Positions 30,442 to 40,267 of a DNA stretch of 64,000 nucleotides are shown in pieces. The DNA comes from Treponema sp. GTDB taxonomy: Bacteria; Spirochaetota; Spirochaetia; Treponematales; Treponemataceae. The stretch lies in contig JAGBBT010000050.1 in NCBI GenBank assembly GCA_017938365.1, forward strand, positions 62,001-126,000, written 5' to 3'. The position numbers and the translations under genes are program-made. Each line of letters starts with the position of its first letter. Position 1 is the stretch's first letter. The notes under the pieces were generated by a model, which did not search any database, was not told the origin of the DNA, and saw only the letters and a list, made by a program, of their open reading frames with translations.

Positions 30442-30514
30442 AGTGGCAGACGAGGCTCTAACTCGCAACGACCAGGTCGGAATCATGGGGTTTTAACAAT
30501 TAAACTACTGCCAC
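30442..30514 (-). tRNA. tRNA-Gly with four-base anticodon UCCG, probable quadruplet-decoding tRNA
   Basis: A complete 73-nt cloverleaf folds by eye. The acceptor is GTGGCAG/CTGCCAC (7 of 7 pairs). The D arm is GTTT/AAAC with loop AATTGTTA. The anticodon arm is CCATG/CCTGG with one T-C mismatch at 30:40, and its loop is ATTCCGA. The variable loop is TCGTT. The T arm is GCGAG/CTCGT with loop TTAGAGC. The discriminator is U73 and no CCA is encoded. Glycine identity elements (G1:C72, C35, C36, U73) are present. Position 37 is G instead of the usual A. So U34-C35-C36-G37 can pair with all four bases of CGGN, with U34 opposite the fourth base. The usual G19:C56 tertiary pair is replaced by U19 and A56. 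It has its own promoter-like box. Confidence 0.9.
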
Positions 30515-30527
30515 ATGTTATATGTAT

Positions 30528-30536
30528 AATATAGCA
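30528..30536 (-). promoter_or_regulatory. TGCTATATT promoter-like element before the tRNA
   Basis: The minus strand reads TGCTATATT 13 bases before the first tRNA base. This extended -10 form (TGnTATnnT) recurs before the genes starting at 50877, 57072 and 57961. It suggests separate early or middle transcription of the tRNA rather than only read-through from the late baseplate operon. Confidence 0.5.
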
Positions 30537-30552
30537 CTTTTTGGATAAAAGT

Positions 30553-31833
30553 TTACGTTCTTGGTTTATCTAACATTGAAAATGTTCTAAAAAGAACTAA
30601 AGAGTTGTTATAATGATTTCCTTCAAACACATGTAAGATTCTGTATATTTTCCATCTTCCTCCAATTAATGGTGCAATATTTGAATCATCACACTTTAAT
30701 TCTACTGTTTGGCCAACTTCTCTAACAACTAGTCCTCTTACATCAATTGTTATTGTATTTGTTCCTAACATTAAATCTCTATATTTTTTATATAAAGTAA
30801 GAAAATCAAAATTTGAATGATAATGACGAATTCCATATGTTTCATAATCATAAATTTTAAAATTTGATTTTATTTCTTTTTTAATCTGTTCAGGAACCGG
30901 AGAAAGTAAATTGCTTATTTTATATGGTGTTGTTATATTTTGAGTCCATTTTCTAGAAAGTTGATCATAATTCCACACAATATCTAATCCACTTTCTTGA
31001 ATAAATGAATCAACTGGATTTGCATTTATCATACTAACATTTCTTATAACAAGATCTGGAGATGAAATATCTCCACCTTGACTTGTATAAAAAGTTAATC
31101 CATAATTTGCAGAATACTTATCTTCTTCACCCATATCTAAATTCATTGACCAAATATATGGCGTTTCTAATATCATATTCCAATAATAAAATGCTGGTTC
31201 AGAATCTTTATTAACACCAGCAGCTAATCCATATTTAATTACATCTTTTACCGTTTGTTCTTGTGTTGTAATATAATGAATTCTATTTGTAGTTTTTGCA
31301 ATATGTTTTTCATTAATATCAATTGTTGCCTTTTTTAATACATCAGATATAACTTTATATGGTGAAATTGGAGAAAGCTCCTTAGACGTTGCATAATTAA
31401 TATGTCTATTCAATTTAATAATTGATTCATGAACTGCCTCAAATTCAAATGTGGCATATGTTACTGAAAAATCAATAATTTTAGAATTAACAATCATATA
31501 AATGTTATCAAAATATTTTGGTGTGGTTTTTTCATTTGGATCAGTTGGTTGTTTAATAACAACTCTAAGATATTGTCCAACCATTTCATGACCATTAGAA
31601 TACATATTATTGATATCTTTATACATTAAAGTTAATCTTGGTGTAAAACATTCCAAATCATTTCCAATAACAATCTGTTTAATAGATTCTTGTGACAACA
31701 TGTAAACATTAGGATTAAACGGACTAAATAATGTTATTCCAATTTCATAAGAATTACCATTATATTGACGCGATTCAAGTTTAACTTGAATATCTTCTTT
31801 TTTAAAAGGTTTTTTAATTAATTCTTTTGCCAT
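30553..31833 (-). CDS. Baseplate hub-like structural protein
   Basis: 426 residues. It begins with a basic segment and continues as beta-rich domains. The C-terminal pattern (VRGLVVREVGQTVELKC, then GGRWKIYRILHVFEGNHYNN, then a Leu-rich strand) is like tail-hub or gp27/gpD-type proteins, in which an oligosaccharide-binding-like barrel ends the protein. It lies 3 bases after the true end of the gp53-like gene, whose final codons form most of its leader. It has no good Shine-Dalgarno site, so it is probably translationally coupled. Exact T4 equivalence is uncertain. Confidence 0.55.
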   Translation of the reverse strand: MAKELIKKPFKKEDIQVKLESRQYNGNSYEIGITLFSPFNPNVYMLSQESIKQIVIGNDLECFTPRLTLMYKDINNMYSNGHEMVGQYLRVVIKQPTDPNEKTTPKYFDNIYMIVNSKIIDFSVTYATFEFEAVHESIIKLNRHINYATSKELSPISPYKVISDVLKKATIDINEKHIAKTTNRIHYITTQEQTVKDVIKYGLAAGVNKDSEPAFYYWNMILETPYIWSMNLDMGEEDKYSANYGLTFYTSQGGDISSPDLVIRNVSMINANPVDSFIQESGLDIVWNYDQLSRKWTQNITTPYKISNLLSPVPEQIKKEIKSNFKIYDYETYGIRHYHSNFDFLTLYKKYRDLMLGTNTITIDVRGLVVREVGQTVELKCDDSNIAPLIGGRWKIYRILHVFEGNHYNNSLVLFRTFSMLDKPRT

Positions 31834-31836
31834 ATT

Positions 31837-32221
31837 TTACATGTTTGTTTTGCTAACTAAATCTAATATATTATCAACAACGGTATCATTAGGAACTCTA
31901 ATTGAAATTCCAGGTGTAGGACCGTTTAAATGGATCTTTAACATTATTAAACTTACACAAAAGCCACCATAATCTTATTGTACCAAATACTTTATATGAA
32001 ATTGTAGTCCAAGTTTCTCCTGCACTTACTTCATACAAAGAACATATTGATGATGGCATTTTGTCAACATTATCAAAATTTATTGTTGTACAAATATTAA
32101 AATAACTTTTTTCACCTTTATTCACAACTTTAAAAAAATTAGCAAAATCATACTTAGAAAACTCTAAGCCTAATTGATTTTCATTCGAAAAATCTTGAAT
32201 TGTTTGAACTTTTGTTTCCAT
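31837..32221 (-). CDS. 53: gp53-like baseplate wedge protein, read through CGGT
   Basis: The first frame stops at 31898, but reading CGGT at 31924-31921 as one codon extends it to TAA at 31837, giving 127 residues. Residues about 65-100 (YEVSAGETWTTISYKVFGT, then LWWLLCKFNNVKDPFK) fit the LysM-like core of baseplate proteins such as T4 gp53. In these the DPF segment is followed by a PG-x-IR(V/I)P strand. After the quadruplet the new frame supplies exactly that: PTPGISIRVPNDTVVD. The triplet reading gives an unrelated 7-residue tail. This is one of the clearest cases of restored homology. Confidence 0.85.
31921..31924 (-). other. Quadruplet codon site CGGT (gp53-like)
   Basis: The context is AAA|CGGT|CCT. 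CGG is codon 100 from 32221. The +1 frame restores the PGISIRVP end. Confidence 0.88.
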
Positions 32222-32238
32222 TATTAAATTTTACCTTA

Positions 32239-33831
32239 TTATTTGCCAACATTAGTTATTCCATTTTCCATAAAATCTGTAACAGCCTCGTTTGTTTTTT
32301 CATACGTTTTTCTTGCTTGCTGTTCTCTTTGTTGAACTTCTTTTATTTCTTGATCTATTTTTTCTTGCTCTTCTTTCGACGCTCCTTTTTTCTTTTCTTG
32401 TAATTTAGAAATCATATTGTCAAATACAGTTTTTATGGCACCCCAACTAACTTCTAATTGTGTTTGTTCAGATGTATTAACTCTCAAACGAGCTCCAGTA
32501 GCGCCATACATTTGATAATTCAAATAATTATTAAAGCAATTAATACCAAGATCTTTAATTTTAATAGAAACCTTCCAAGCATCAGGCCATAATGTATTTT
32601 CATCAATTGCCTGCAATGCTTGATATTCATTTCCTACTGAAAAACGTAACTTTGCGTTTTGAGTTTCATCTTCATTTTCACCAGGAACCTGAGCTCTTTT
32701 TTCATAATCTTGAGTTGTATAATGATAATTTAACTGCTCAGCTATATACGAACATTTACGTAATTTACCTTCCATTGTTGCTGACATTGTAACGCTTGCC
32801 CATACAATTTCAAATCTACCAGGAACTACTACATTATATACATTAGGACTTTGAACAACAGAATGTTTCAACATAACAAATTGTGTTCCTGAAAATAATG
32901 CATGCATAAATTTATAATTTCTTAACATCCATTTTTCATCTTTATTAATAAGATAAAAATCTACATTTATTTCTCCTCTTCCAGCATTAGCAATATCTAA
33001 CGACCAATTAGGTGTAGTTGGATAATACATACCAAATCCTTCTAATGCCGTTGCAATTCCTTCTCCCCAAGAACGTTTTGAACCTTCTTGTGTCCATTTT
33101 CCTGCATTAGATTCTTCAAGATAAGTATTACCATAAAATGGCAACTCATATGTGTTAAGCCAAAATCCATTTGTAAACATTCTAATAATTCTTAACATTG
33201 GATCTTCTTGAACTAAACCAAGTACAGAATTTAACTTTCCTACTTTTCCGCCTTCAGCTTTTGCACCAACATATTCACCTACTTGATTATATTTGCCATA
33301 ACCTGAATAAAACCCAGCTGGATCTCTAGCAACTTCCTGAATATACTTATTTTTTAATCCTGCTCTAAGACCAGCTTCGCCTAATGCTTTTCCTACTCCA
33401 CCAGCAAAATTTAAAATTCCACCCAATAAACCTTGTAGTGTTTGTCCAAGAAAAATCTGATCATACGGCTGAAATTCATTTAATACGATTTTTTGAATTT
33501 CTGGTTTACTCATAAATGATGAAGAGTTAAGTTCAAATGTATCACAATATAAAAAGTCATTATTTGACATTTTATAACTTATAGGTTTAGACGCTGCCGC
33601 ACCATCTGCACCGCCTGTTAATTGTCTAAATGTTTGATATACACTTCTTATATCACTATGTGCTCCAACTGCTGGATTAAACGTATCTGTTTGAATTGTA
33701 TAATTATCAACTTTAGCAGATGGTTCATCTTCAATTCCAATAAATGATTTAGCATTTTTAAGTAAATCATCACCGAGCTGTTTAAATTGATTGCCTAAGT
33801 TATTTCCTAATAAATCTAATTGTTCTTTCAT
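32239..33831 (-). CDS. Baseplate or tail-tube junction structural protein
   Basis: 530 residues, with AAAGGAATG before the ATG. The N-terminal 100 residues are amphipathic. The middle is glycine-rich and hydrophobic (GQTLQGLLGGILNFAGGVG). The C-terminal half has a tube-like beta pattern (EINVDFYLINKDEKW, then VPGRFEIVWASVTMSATMEG) and ends in a Lys/Glu coiled coil. It sits between the tape measure and the gp53-like gene. A gp48/gp54-type initiator is possible from location and the beta block; identity is not certain. Confidence 0.6.
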   Translation of the reverse strand: MKEQLDLLGNNLGNQFKQLGDDLLKNAKSFIGIEDEPSAKVDNYTIQTDTFNPAVGAHSDIRSVYQTFRQLTGGADGAAASKPISYKMSNNDFLYCDTFELNSSSFMSKPEIQKIVLNEFQPYDQIFLGQTLQGLLGGILNFAGGVGKALGEAGLRAGLKNKYIQEVARDPAGFYSGYGKYNQVGEYVGAKAEGGKVGKLNSVLGLVQEDPMLRIIRMFTNGFWLNTYELPFYGNTYLEESNAGKWTQEGSKRSWGEGIATALEGFGMYYPTTPNWSLDIANAGRGEINVDFYLINKDEKWMLRNYKFMHALFSGTQFVMLKHSVVQSPNVYNVVVPGRFEIVWASVTMSATMEGKLRKCSYIAEQLNYHYTTQDYEKRAQVPGENEDETQNAKLRFSVGNEYQALQAIDENTLWPDAWKVSIKIKDLGINCFNNYLNYQMYGATGARLRVNTSEQTQLEVSWGAIKTVFDNMISKLQEKKKGASKEEQEKIDQEIKEVQQREQQARKTYEKTNEAVTDFMENGITNVGK

Positions 33832-33842
33832 GATACATTCCT

Positions 33843-36800
33843 TTAACTTTCGGGTTTAACCATTACATTATCAGCTCTTCTTGATTGGTAAACAACAACT
33901 TCTTTATTTTCATTAACATTTTTCATTGCAGTTATCAACGCATTTTTAATACTATCAGGTGATTTTGGATTCATTAATGCAGCAGTTTGAGCAGATAATG
34001 AAGCTGCAGCCGCTGCAGCCTGAGCTGCAGCTTTTGATGTTTCAGAATTAGATTTTTCTTTACTTATTATTGCTTGCGCTGTAGCATCTTTTGCGTTATT
34101 TATTGCTGTTTTTGCACCATCTATGGATTCACCAGATTCAACATTATCTGCTAACATTTGTGCTTCTTGTTCTTCTGCTAATGCTTGATCACTTAAACCT
34201 TCACCAGTTTCTTTATCTTCTATTTTTAATTCATAAAAAGTTGGTGGTGGAGGTGGACTTGGTTGTTCATAATATTTTGCAAAAAATTCATCTTTAGTCA
34301 TTGCAATAGATCCATTATCACTACCTAATAATACGGTTCCATTGTTATAACTCTTAAGCCAATTTTCTTTTCCTAATTGTTTTCGTGATGCTAGACTTCC
34401 ACCAAGTGCTTCATTCTTTGCCATATATCCAACATATGACATATATGCTTCTTTTAAAATTTCATCATTTTCTATTGTAGCATTTTCTTTATGTTTATCA
34501 AATTCCTGTTTTTCTGCTTTATATGCTTCTAACTCATTATTATAACGATCTTCTTCATTTTTATTAAAGGCGAAGCGTTCTTCATTTGACATATTTTCAT
34601 CAATGTCACTATCAGAAATAATATTTGACTCAACCATTGAATTATCATCTTCTAACATTGTGTCTTGCTTAACTTCTGGAGTAACATCCATCACTCTAAT
34701 AAGATTAGCATCTAAAGCTGCTTTTGAATATTCAGATTTATCTAGCTCTTCTACACCGCTTTTGTCATCTTTCCAACGTAATATTTTTCCATTTTCATAA
34801 AATGATGTTAACCATTTTTGTCTATAATATGTGAAAAACTTAGGATAATCACCCCTTTCATACCACTGTTCTCCATAACTTTTTTTCTGTTTTTCCAAAG
34901 ATGTTTGTACATAATTTCTAAATAAATTTCCAAACAATCCATTATCTGCGCTATCGCCTAACTTAAGTGATTTTAATAAGTTTTCTTTTTCTTCATCAGT
35001 TAATTTACTTGGATCAACATAAGTGGATGAACCATCTACCATTTTATCTTTTGTTAATTCAACATTATTATTTGATTCATTTTTAGGTGGCAAAGCAGCT
35101 TCGCTAATACCAGTATTAACATCAACAAGAGGAATTGGTTTATCATTTTTCTGATCGTCATAACCCGGTCCTTCAACCATCAATGGTGGTGGAGGTGGTG
35201 GAGGTGGAGTATCTTTCGCTGTTTCTTTCATTTTTTCAAGATTAGCTTTTGACTGCTCATACTTTTCTTTTTCCTTTAAAATTTTTCTTTTTTCTAAAAG
35301 CTTATGTTCAAGAATACCAAGAGCATCTAAATCAACAGAATATCTGCTTGAAGTAAAGAATGTAGCTTTACGTTGTAATTCTGTAACACGAGAACGCTCA
35401 GCACGTATCATTTTTAATGCTTGTTCTGTTGCTGCAAGTGTCGGAGAATTTACTAAAGTTTTAAATGATTCATTATAAAATAATCCAGTAGCATAGAACT
35501 CTGTCTTTTTTGCAAGATCTTGAAAAGCTGTACTTGCATTTTTCTGACTATCTGCAGCTTCTCTTTCTACTTGTGCTAAGTTAACATCAATGAAATCAAT
35601 TGCATCATTAACATCATCTTTTGTCAGATTATCGCCCGCATCGTTAACAGCACTCATTACTGTATTAATTCTATCGCCACGAGTTATAACATTTTTATCA
35701 GAAGAAGCTTTTAATATTGCTTGCTCTGTTGCTGATAATATTCCGCCTTTCTTTTGCTTTTCTTTAACTGCAGTAACTTGGCTATCAAACGCACCTTTTG
35801 ATATTGCTCTATTTTTATTTTGTTCTTCAACTTGTTTTTTCATTGCATCAGTATATGAAGCATTTGATTCTTCAGCTGCTTTATTTCCAACAAGCTTATC
35901 AGCCATTTTATCTGTACCAATAAGTTTTCCTAAATATTTACCAGCAACAAATCCTGCCGCGGCAACACCGTGCAGCAGCTAAAGCTGGTCCAAGTAATGG
36001 TAAAACTGAAGAAAGAAGACTACCAAGTTGAGGTAATAATCCACTTAAAAGTTTGCTTAATCCTCCAGTAACAAATCCTAACATTTTACCGCCAAAATTT
36101 TGTATAAAATTCCAAGCAGTTCCTCCAAGAAATTTAAGTAAATGGCCTAACGGTTTAAGTAAAGGACCGTCCAAGTTTCCATAACAGTTTTAACCCTCCT
36201 GGAAGCCAATCAGTAATAAGTTTCCATAATCCTTTAAGAGCAAAACTAAAAATATTACCAAAAATCTTTAAACCACCTCCGCTAAAGAAACTCATAATTT
36301 TACCCAAAAACCCAGCTTTTCCTAAAAACAATGCGCCAAGGCCTGCCATTAATAAGCCAAGTAATCCTCCTCCACTTTTCTTTTCTTCTTTTTGTGGTTC
36401 TTTCTTTTCAGTTTCTTTTTCTACTGGAACAAGTTGAATAGAAGTATCTGGATCTTCATTTCCTTCTTCAAACGCAGCTCTTAATTCAGCTTCTCTATCA
36501 GCTTTTCTTTGATCTTCTGTCTGTTCTACTAATGCAGCTCTAATTAATGTTAGTTGAACAAGCTGAGCTTCCAATTTTGCTAATATTGGATCTTGAGCTT
36601 TCATTGCATCTGCAGTTTGTCCGCTTCTTCTACCTTCTCTACTTTCTGCAAAATTGTTTATCGCAGAATTTCTAAGCATAATTGCATTTGTTGCATTATT
36701 CATTGCACGAGATAACGCATTATTTGAAGGCGCCATTACACCAGTCGGTGCTTCCTTAGAAGTCATGGAATCTTGTTTTGCTAAACTTGAATTTGGTCTA

Positions 36801-38119
36801 TCTGGAAGTGCAGTTCTATCTTGTTGCATTTCTAATACAACATCATCAGATTCTGATTTTGTTGTTGCTAACATTTCAGCTTCTGCAGCTCTTATATCAG
36901 AAATAGCGTTCTTTTCATCTTTTTCTGCTTTTTTTCTATTGATAAATTTTACAATACCGCCACCCATTAAATAATTTGTAGCAGTTTGAGTTTTATTTAG
37001 TAACCAATTATCAATTGCATTAAATGCATTATTACTGGGATTTCGTGCAGCCCCCATATTTGTTTTTGCAACTTCATCTTGTCTTTCTCTAGAAGCTCGT
37101 AAATCATTTAATGCTTTATTTAATTTTGTTACAGGATCGTTACTTTCATTAATAACTTTTTCAGCGGCTGCAATTTGTTTTGCTGCATTTTCATTTAATG
37201 TTTCAATTAATTCATCATGCTTATTATGTTCAAGCGCACTGTCAGTAATACTATAAGATTTTTGAAACGTCATATGACCAGCACTAGCAGCTTGATATTT
37301 TTGCGTAACCTTACTGACATCATTATATGATTTTTGTAAATCATTTATTCCTTGATTTAATTTTATTACATTTTCTTTAATAATAAATAAAAGGTTATGT
37401 GTTTCTTTTTTATATTCATCACTTTCGCCATCAGTTGAATTTAAAACACTTTTATTAATATTAGCTGTATTTTCTCTAGATATTCCAACAATTTCTTCTA
37501 ATCTTGTTGCAAAATTATTAAAAGCATTTTCAATATTAGATATGTCAATTTTCACATTATATTCTGTAGCAGATGCACCAGTACCTGCAGCTGTATTAGT
37601 AGATCCTGCTAATTTATTTGTAAATTCAGATATTGAATTAGAAAATGCTGCTAATTGCTCATTAGTAGTAGAATTATTTGATGAATATGCAGCAAGAGTA
37701 TTATCGATTCTTAATAATCTTTGTTTAATTTCATCAAGATTTTCTGAAGAAATAGCTTTGGTAAGATTTGCTATTGTTGCTGGTCCTAATTCAACTTGAT
37801 GTGTAGACAATGGACCGCCAGCAGATTTCGTAAATTCTTTCTGCGCGCTTGAATTAATATTTTTAATTTGTGTTAATGTCGTAGCAATATTTTTTAATTG
37901 TGTTAATATTGCAGTTAAAGCTGGACTTTGTGCGGGCTGTTGTTTTTGCGTTTGCTGAGCCTGCTGAACAGCTTGTTGCACTTGATGTTGTGCTTGAGGC
38001 TTTGCACTTTGTTGTGGTGTTACTTGCTGCTGATTAACAGCTGATGATGTCTGTGCTTCTGCATTTTTAATTTGATTATTAGGTGTTGCTCCACCAATTT
38101 TTCTTCCAAGTCCAGCCAT
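33843..38119 (-). CDS. Tape measure protein read through two CGGT codons
   Basis: Three apparent genes (38119-36155, 36174-35938, 35906-33843) join into one 1424-residue protein when CGGT at 36169-36166 and at 35970-35967 are each read as one codon. The N-terminal 400 residues are Gln/Ala-rich coiled coil. The centre (about 580-740) is a long hydrophobic glycine-rich zone that spans both sites without a break. The C-terminal half is again helical, with poly-Pro segments. This layout is typical of tape measure proteins, which set tail length and are ejected with DNA. A late promoter precedes it. Neither downstream fragment has a plausible own start. Confidence 0.85.
35967..35970 (-). other. 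Quadruplet codon site CGGT (tape measure, second)
   Basis: The context is GCA|CGGT|GTT. Triplet reading gives a Cys/Arg-rich dead end of 11 residues (RCCRGRICCW). The +1 frame gives VAAAGFVAGKYLGK and 708 further codons. Confidence 0.9.
36166..36169 (-). other. Quadruplet codon site CGGT (tape measure, first)
   Basis: The context is GGA|CGGT|CCT. The triplet frame stops after 4 codons. The +1 frame continues the hydrophobic helix with PLLKPLGHLLKFLGG. Confidence 0.9.
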
Positions 38120-38144
38120 ATAATAAGATTACTACTTTTCAATT

Positions 38145-38166
38145 ATTCTTTTTCTTATTTATCTAG
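38145..38166 (-). promoter_or_regulatory. Late-type promoter of the tape measure/baseplate operon
   Basis: The minus strand reads CTAGATAAATAAGAAAAAGA, about 25 bases before the tape measure ATG. It lacks the adjacent 38-nt element seen at five other late promoters. Confidence 0.65.
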
Positions 38167-38201
38167 TTTACTTTAAATTAAAAAGGAGATTCTTAGAATA
38201 A

Positions 38202-39146
38202 ATGAAACATATTTTAGTAATAGGAGGAGCAGGATTTATTGGATATAATTTCATTAAATGGATGAGTGAAAATCATCCTGAAATTTCACTTTCTATTTTT
38301 GATGTGATGAATTATGCAGGATCATATAGAAGTGAAGAGAAAATGAAATTATTTTTTAAAACCTGTATCGGAAAATATTTTAATAAAGATATTAATGTTA
38401 TGTCTGATCTTACAGATTCTTTATTAAATGCAAATAAAATTGCAACAAATCCTGTAGATACAATTGTAAATTTTGCAGCACAAACACATGTAGATAATTC
38501 TTTAAGTGATCCAAAAGAATTTTGGAAAACAAACATTCAAGGTGCTATTAATGTTGCATCGGTTGCATCTGATTTTGGACTTCGTCTCCATCATGTATCT
38601 ACAGATGAAGTTTATGGATCAGTAAAAGAATCAGATGATGTGAATGAGAATTTCAATTTAAATCCAAGCTCACCATATTCTTCATCAAAAGCATCTGCAG
38701 ATTTATGCTTAATGAGTATGGCAAAATGTTATAATTCCAAAATCACAATTTCAAGATGTTCTAATAATTATGGCCCATTTCAACATCCAGAAAAGTTAAT
38801 TCCAAAAGTATTATACTGCATTGAAAACAATATAAAAATTCCAGTATATGGAAATGGACTTCAAATCAGAGATTGGATTCATGCTGAAGATCATTCGTCA
38901 GCAATTTATACAATTCTTGAAAAAGGTTCAATTGGAGAAATTTACAATATCTCTGGTGATACATTGATTTCAAATATTGATTTAATACATTTAATCATTA
39001 AAGAAAAACATGCATCTTTAAATCTTATTACCCATGTACAAGACAGAATTAATCATGATGTCTTATATCATGTAAATGATTGTAAAATAAGAGCACTTGG
39101 ATGGAAACCAATTCATAATATTAAAAATGAAATAAACACTTTATAA
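38202..39146 (+). CDS. rmlB: dTDP-glucose 4,6-dehydratase (RmlB-like)
   Basis: 314 residues of the extended short-chain dehydrogenase family. The NAD site is GGAGFIGYNFIKW. Later motifs are NFAAQTHVDNS, STDEVYGS (with the catalytic Asp/Glu), PYSSSKASADL (YxxxK in the variant form, where the Tyr precedes SSSK) and NNYGPFQHPEKLIP. It makes dTDP-4-keto-6-deoxyglucose, the substrate of RmlC at the window start. It has AAAAAGGAGA upstream and ends at a terminator, so it is a single-gene unit. The products could feed surface-sugar or virion glycosylation; this is inference. Confidence 0.93.
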   Translation: MKHILVIGGAGFIGYNFIKWMSENHPEISLSIFDVMNYAGSYRSEEKMKLFFKTCIGKYFNKDINVMSDLTDSLLNANKIATNPVDTIVNFAAQTHVDNSLSDPKEFWKTNIQGAINVASVASDFGLRLHHVSTDEVYGSVKESDDVNENFNLNPSSPYSSSKASADLCLMSMAKCYNSKITISRCSNNYGPFQHPEKLIPKVLYCIENNIKIPVYGNGLQIRDWIHAEDHSSAIYTILEKGSIGEIYNISGDTLISNIDLIHLIIKEKHASLNLITHVQDRINHDVLYHVNDCKIRALGWKPIHNIKNEINTL

Positions 39147-39150
39147 AAAA

Positions 39151-39179
39151 TAATGCGGAAGATTTATTCTTCCGCATTA
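39151..39179 (+). terminator. Intrinsic terminator after rmlB
   Basis: The stem TAATGCGGAAGA/TCTTCCGCATTA has a 5-base loop and is preceded by an A tract, 5 bases after the rmlB stop. Confidence 0.85.
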
Positions 39180-39216
39180 AATTTATCTTAAGCATTTATT
39201 CTGCGTTTATTTCAAA

Positions 39217-39260
39217 CTAATAAAGAAATCTAGACACATATATAGGGCAACCAGATATAT
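39217..39260 (+). repeat. Copy 1 of the 38-nt late-promoter-associated element
   Basis: It contains the shared core AAAGAAATC-TAGACACATATATAGGGC-AACCAGATATA, identical in five copies. It sits 19 bases before a late-type promoter. The 22 bases to its left also resemble those left of copy 5. Confidence 0.9.
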
Positions 39261-39278
39261 GTAGAATAGAATAAAACT

Positions 39279-39299
39279 TAATAAATAAGAAAAAGAAAG
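39279..39299 (+). promoter_or_regulatory. Late-type promoter
   Basis: The box TTAATAAATAAGAAAAAGAA lies about 15 bases before the start at 39314. Confidence 0.65.
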
Positions 39300-39313
39300 A
39301 AATTTTATTGATA

Positions 39314-40267
39314 ATGATTAGATTTAGAGATATCATGTATGAAACATTGGTAGAAGAATCTGCTGAATTGATTAAAGAAGGTGGAAATGCTATTGCTGGT
39401 GTAGATAGAATCGAGTTGAAGAATATTGAACCAACTGTAAAACAAATCATTGATCAATATATTAATCCAGTGTTTCCAGATTCTGTATTAGGTAAAAATG
39501 TATTTTTATTAGGATCAACTGGTAAAAAAGAATCATCTGGTGATTTAGATTTAGGATTTGATTTATCATTTGAAGAAGAATTATCTGATGTAAGCATTGA
39601 ATCAGCTGTTGGACAATTATATGATTATATTAAAGCCACTAGTAAATCTGAAGTAAAAATTAATGAATTTACACATGATATGGTACACTTTGGTTTTCCT
39701 CAATATGATAAAGATGGAAATCTTATTGGTAAAACTGTACAAGTAGATGTGTTATTTACTCTTACACCAGATTTTTGTAAATTTTACATGTATTCTCCAT
39801 TGCAAAATGAGTCTTCATACAAAGGTGCACACCGAAATGATTTATTAAGAGCTATAGCAAAGGTTATATCATTTCAAGTGTTAAAACAAGATGACAATGA
39901 TAATTTATTGACTTGGATTCAATTTGACTTAGGTTCTAGCGGTTTATTCAATTGTGTAAAAACTATTGTTGATGAAGATGGAAATCATCTTAAATGGGGT
40001 GATACCGATGAAGATTTAGAAATTGGATATGCTGTTGATTTGCATAAAAGAGTAATAAGTACAGATCCAAAAGAAGTTATTCATTTTCTTGTTGGTAATT
40101 ATTCTATTGATGATATTAATACTTTTGAAAAATTGTTAAACATTATTGAAAATGATGATAATTTTAAGTATAAGTTTATAAAAGATAGAATATTAGTAGA
40201 AGCTGCAAAATTGATGAAAGAAAATACTCGAATTGAATTTCCATCAGAAATGGAGAAATATTTATGA
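39314..40267 (+). CDS. Nucleotidyltransferase-fold protein with capsid-targeting-like N-terminus
   Basis: About 317 residues from the ATG at 39314. Residues about 60-75 carry a polymerase-beta-type nucleotidyltransferase signature (FLLGSTGKKESSGDLDLGF: GS then DxD). A third acidic residue is likely in VQVDVLF near residue 145. Such enzymes add nucleotides to RNA, small molecules or proteins. The N-terminus (IRFRDIMYETLVEESAELIKE/G) matches the putative capsid-targeting motif and ends in a perfect IKE/G protease site. The promoter is late-type. I infer a virion-packaged, possibly injected, enzyme. The substrate is unknown. Confidence 0.75.
   Translation: MIRFRDIMYETLVEESAELIKEGGNAIAGVDRIELKNIEPTVKQIIDQYINPVFPDSVLGKNVFLLGSTGKKESSGDLDLGFDLSFEEELSDVSIESAVGQLYDYIKATSKSEVKINEFTHDMVHFGFPQYDKDGNLIGKTVQVDVLFTLTPDFCKFYMYSPLQNESSYKGAHRNDLLRAIAKVISFQVLKQDDNDNLLTWIQFDLGSSGLFNCVKTIVDEDGNHLKWGDTDEDLEIGYAVDLHKRVISTDPKEVIHFLVGNYSIDDINTFEKLLNIIENDDNFKYKFIKDRILVEAAKLMKENTRIEFPSEMEKYL

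Noticed and set aside
30443-30514. A tRNA on the plus strand
   Set aside because: The plus strand pairs at the ends but has no proper anticodon or T loop; the minus strand gives all arms at standard lengths.
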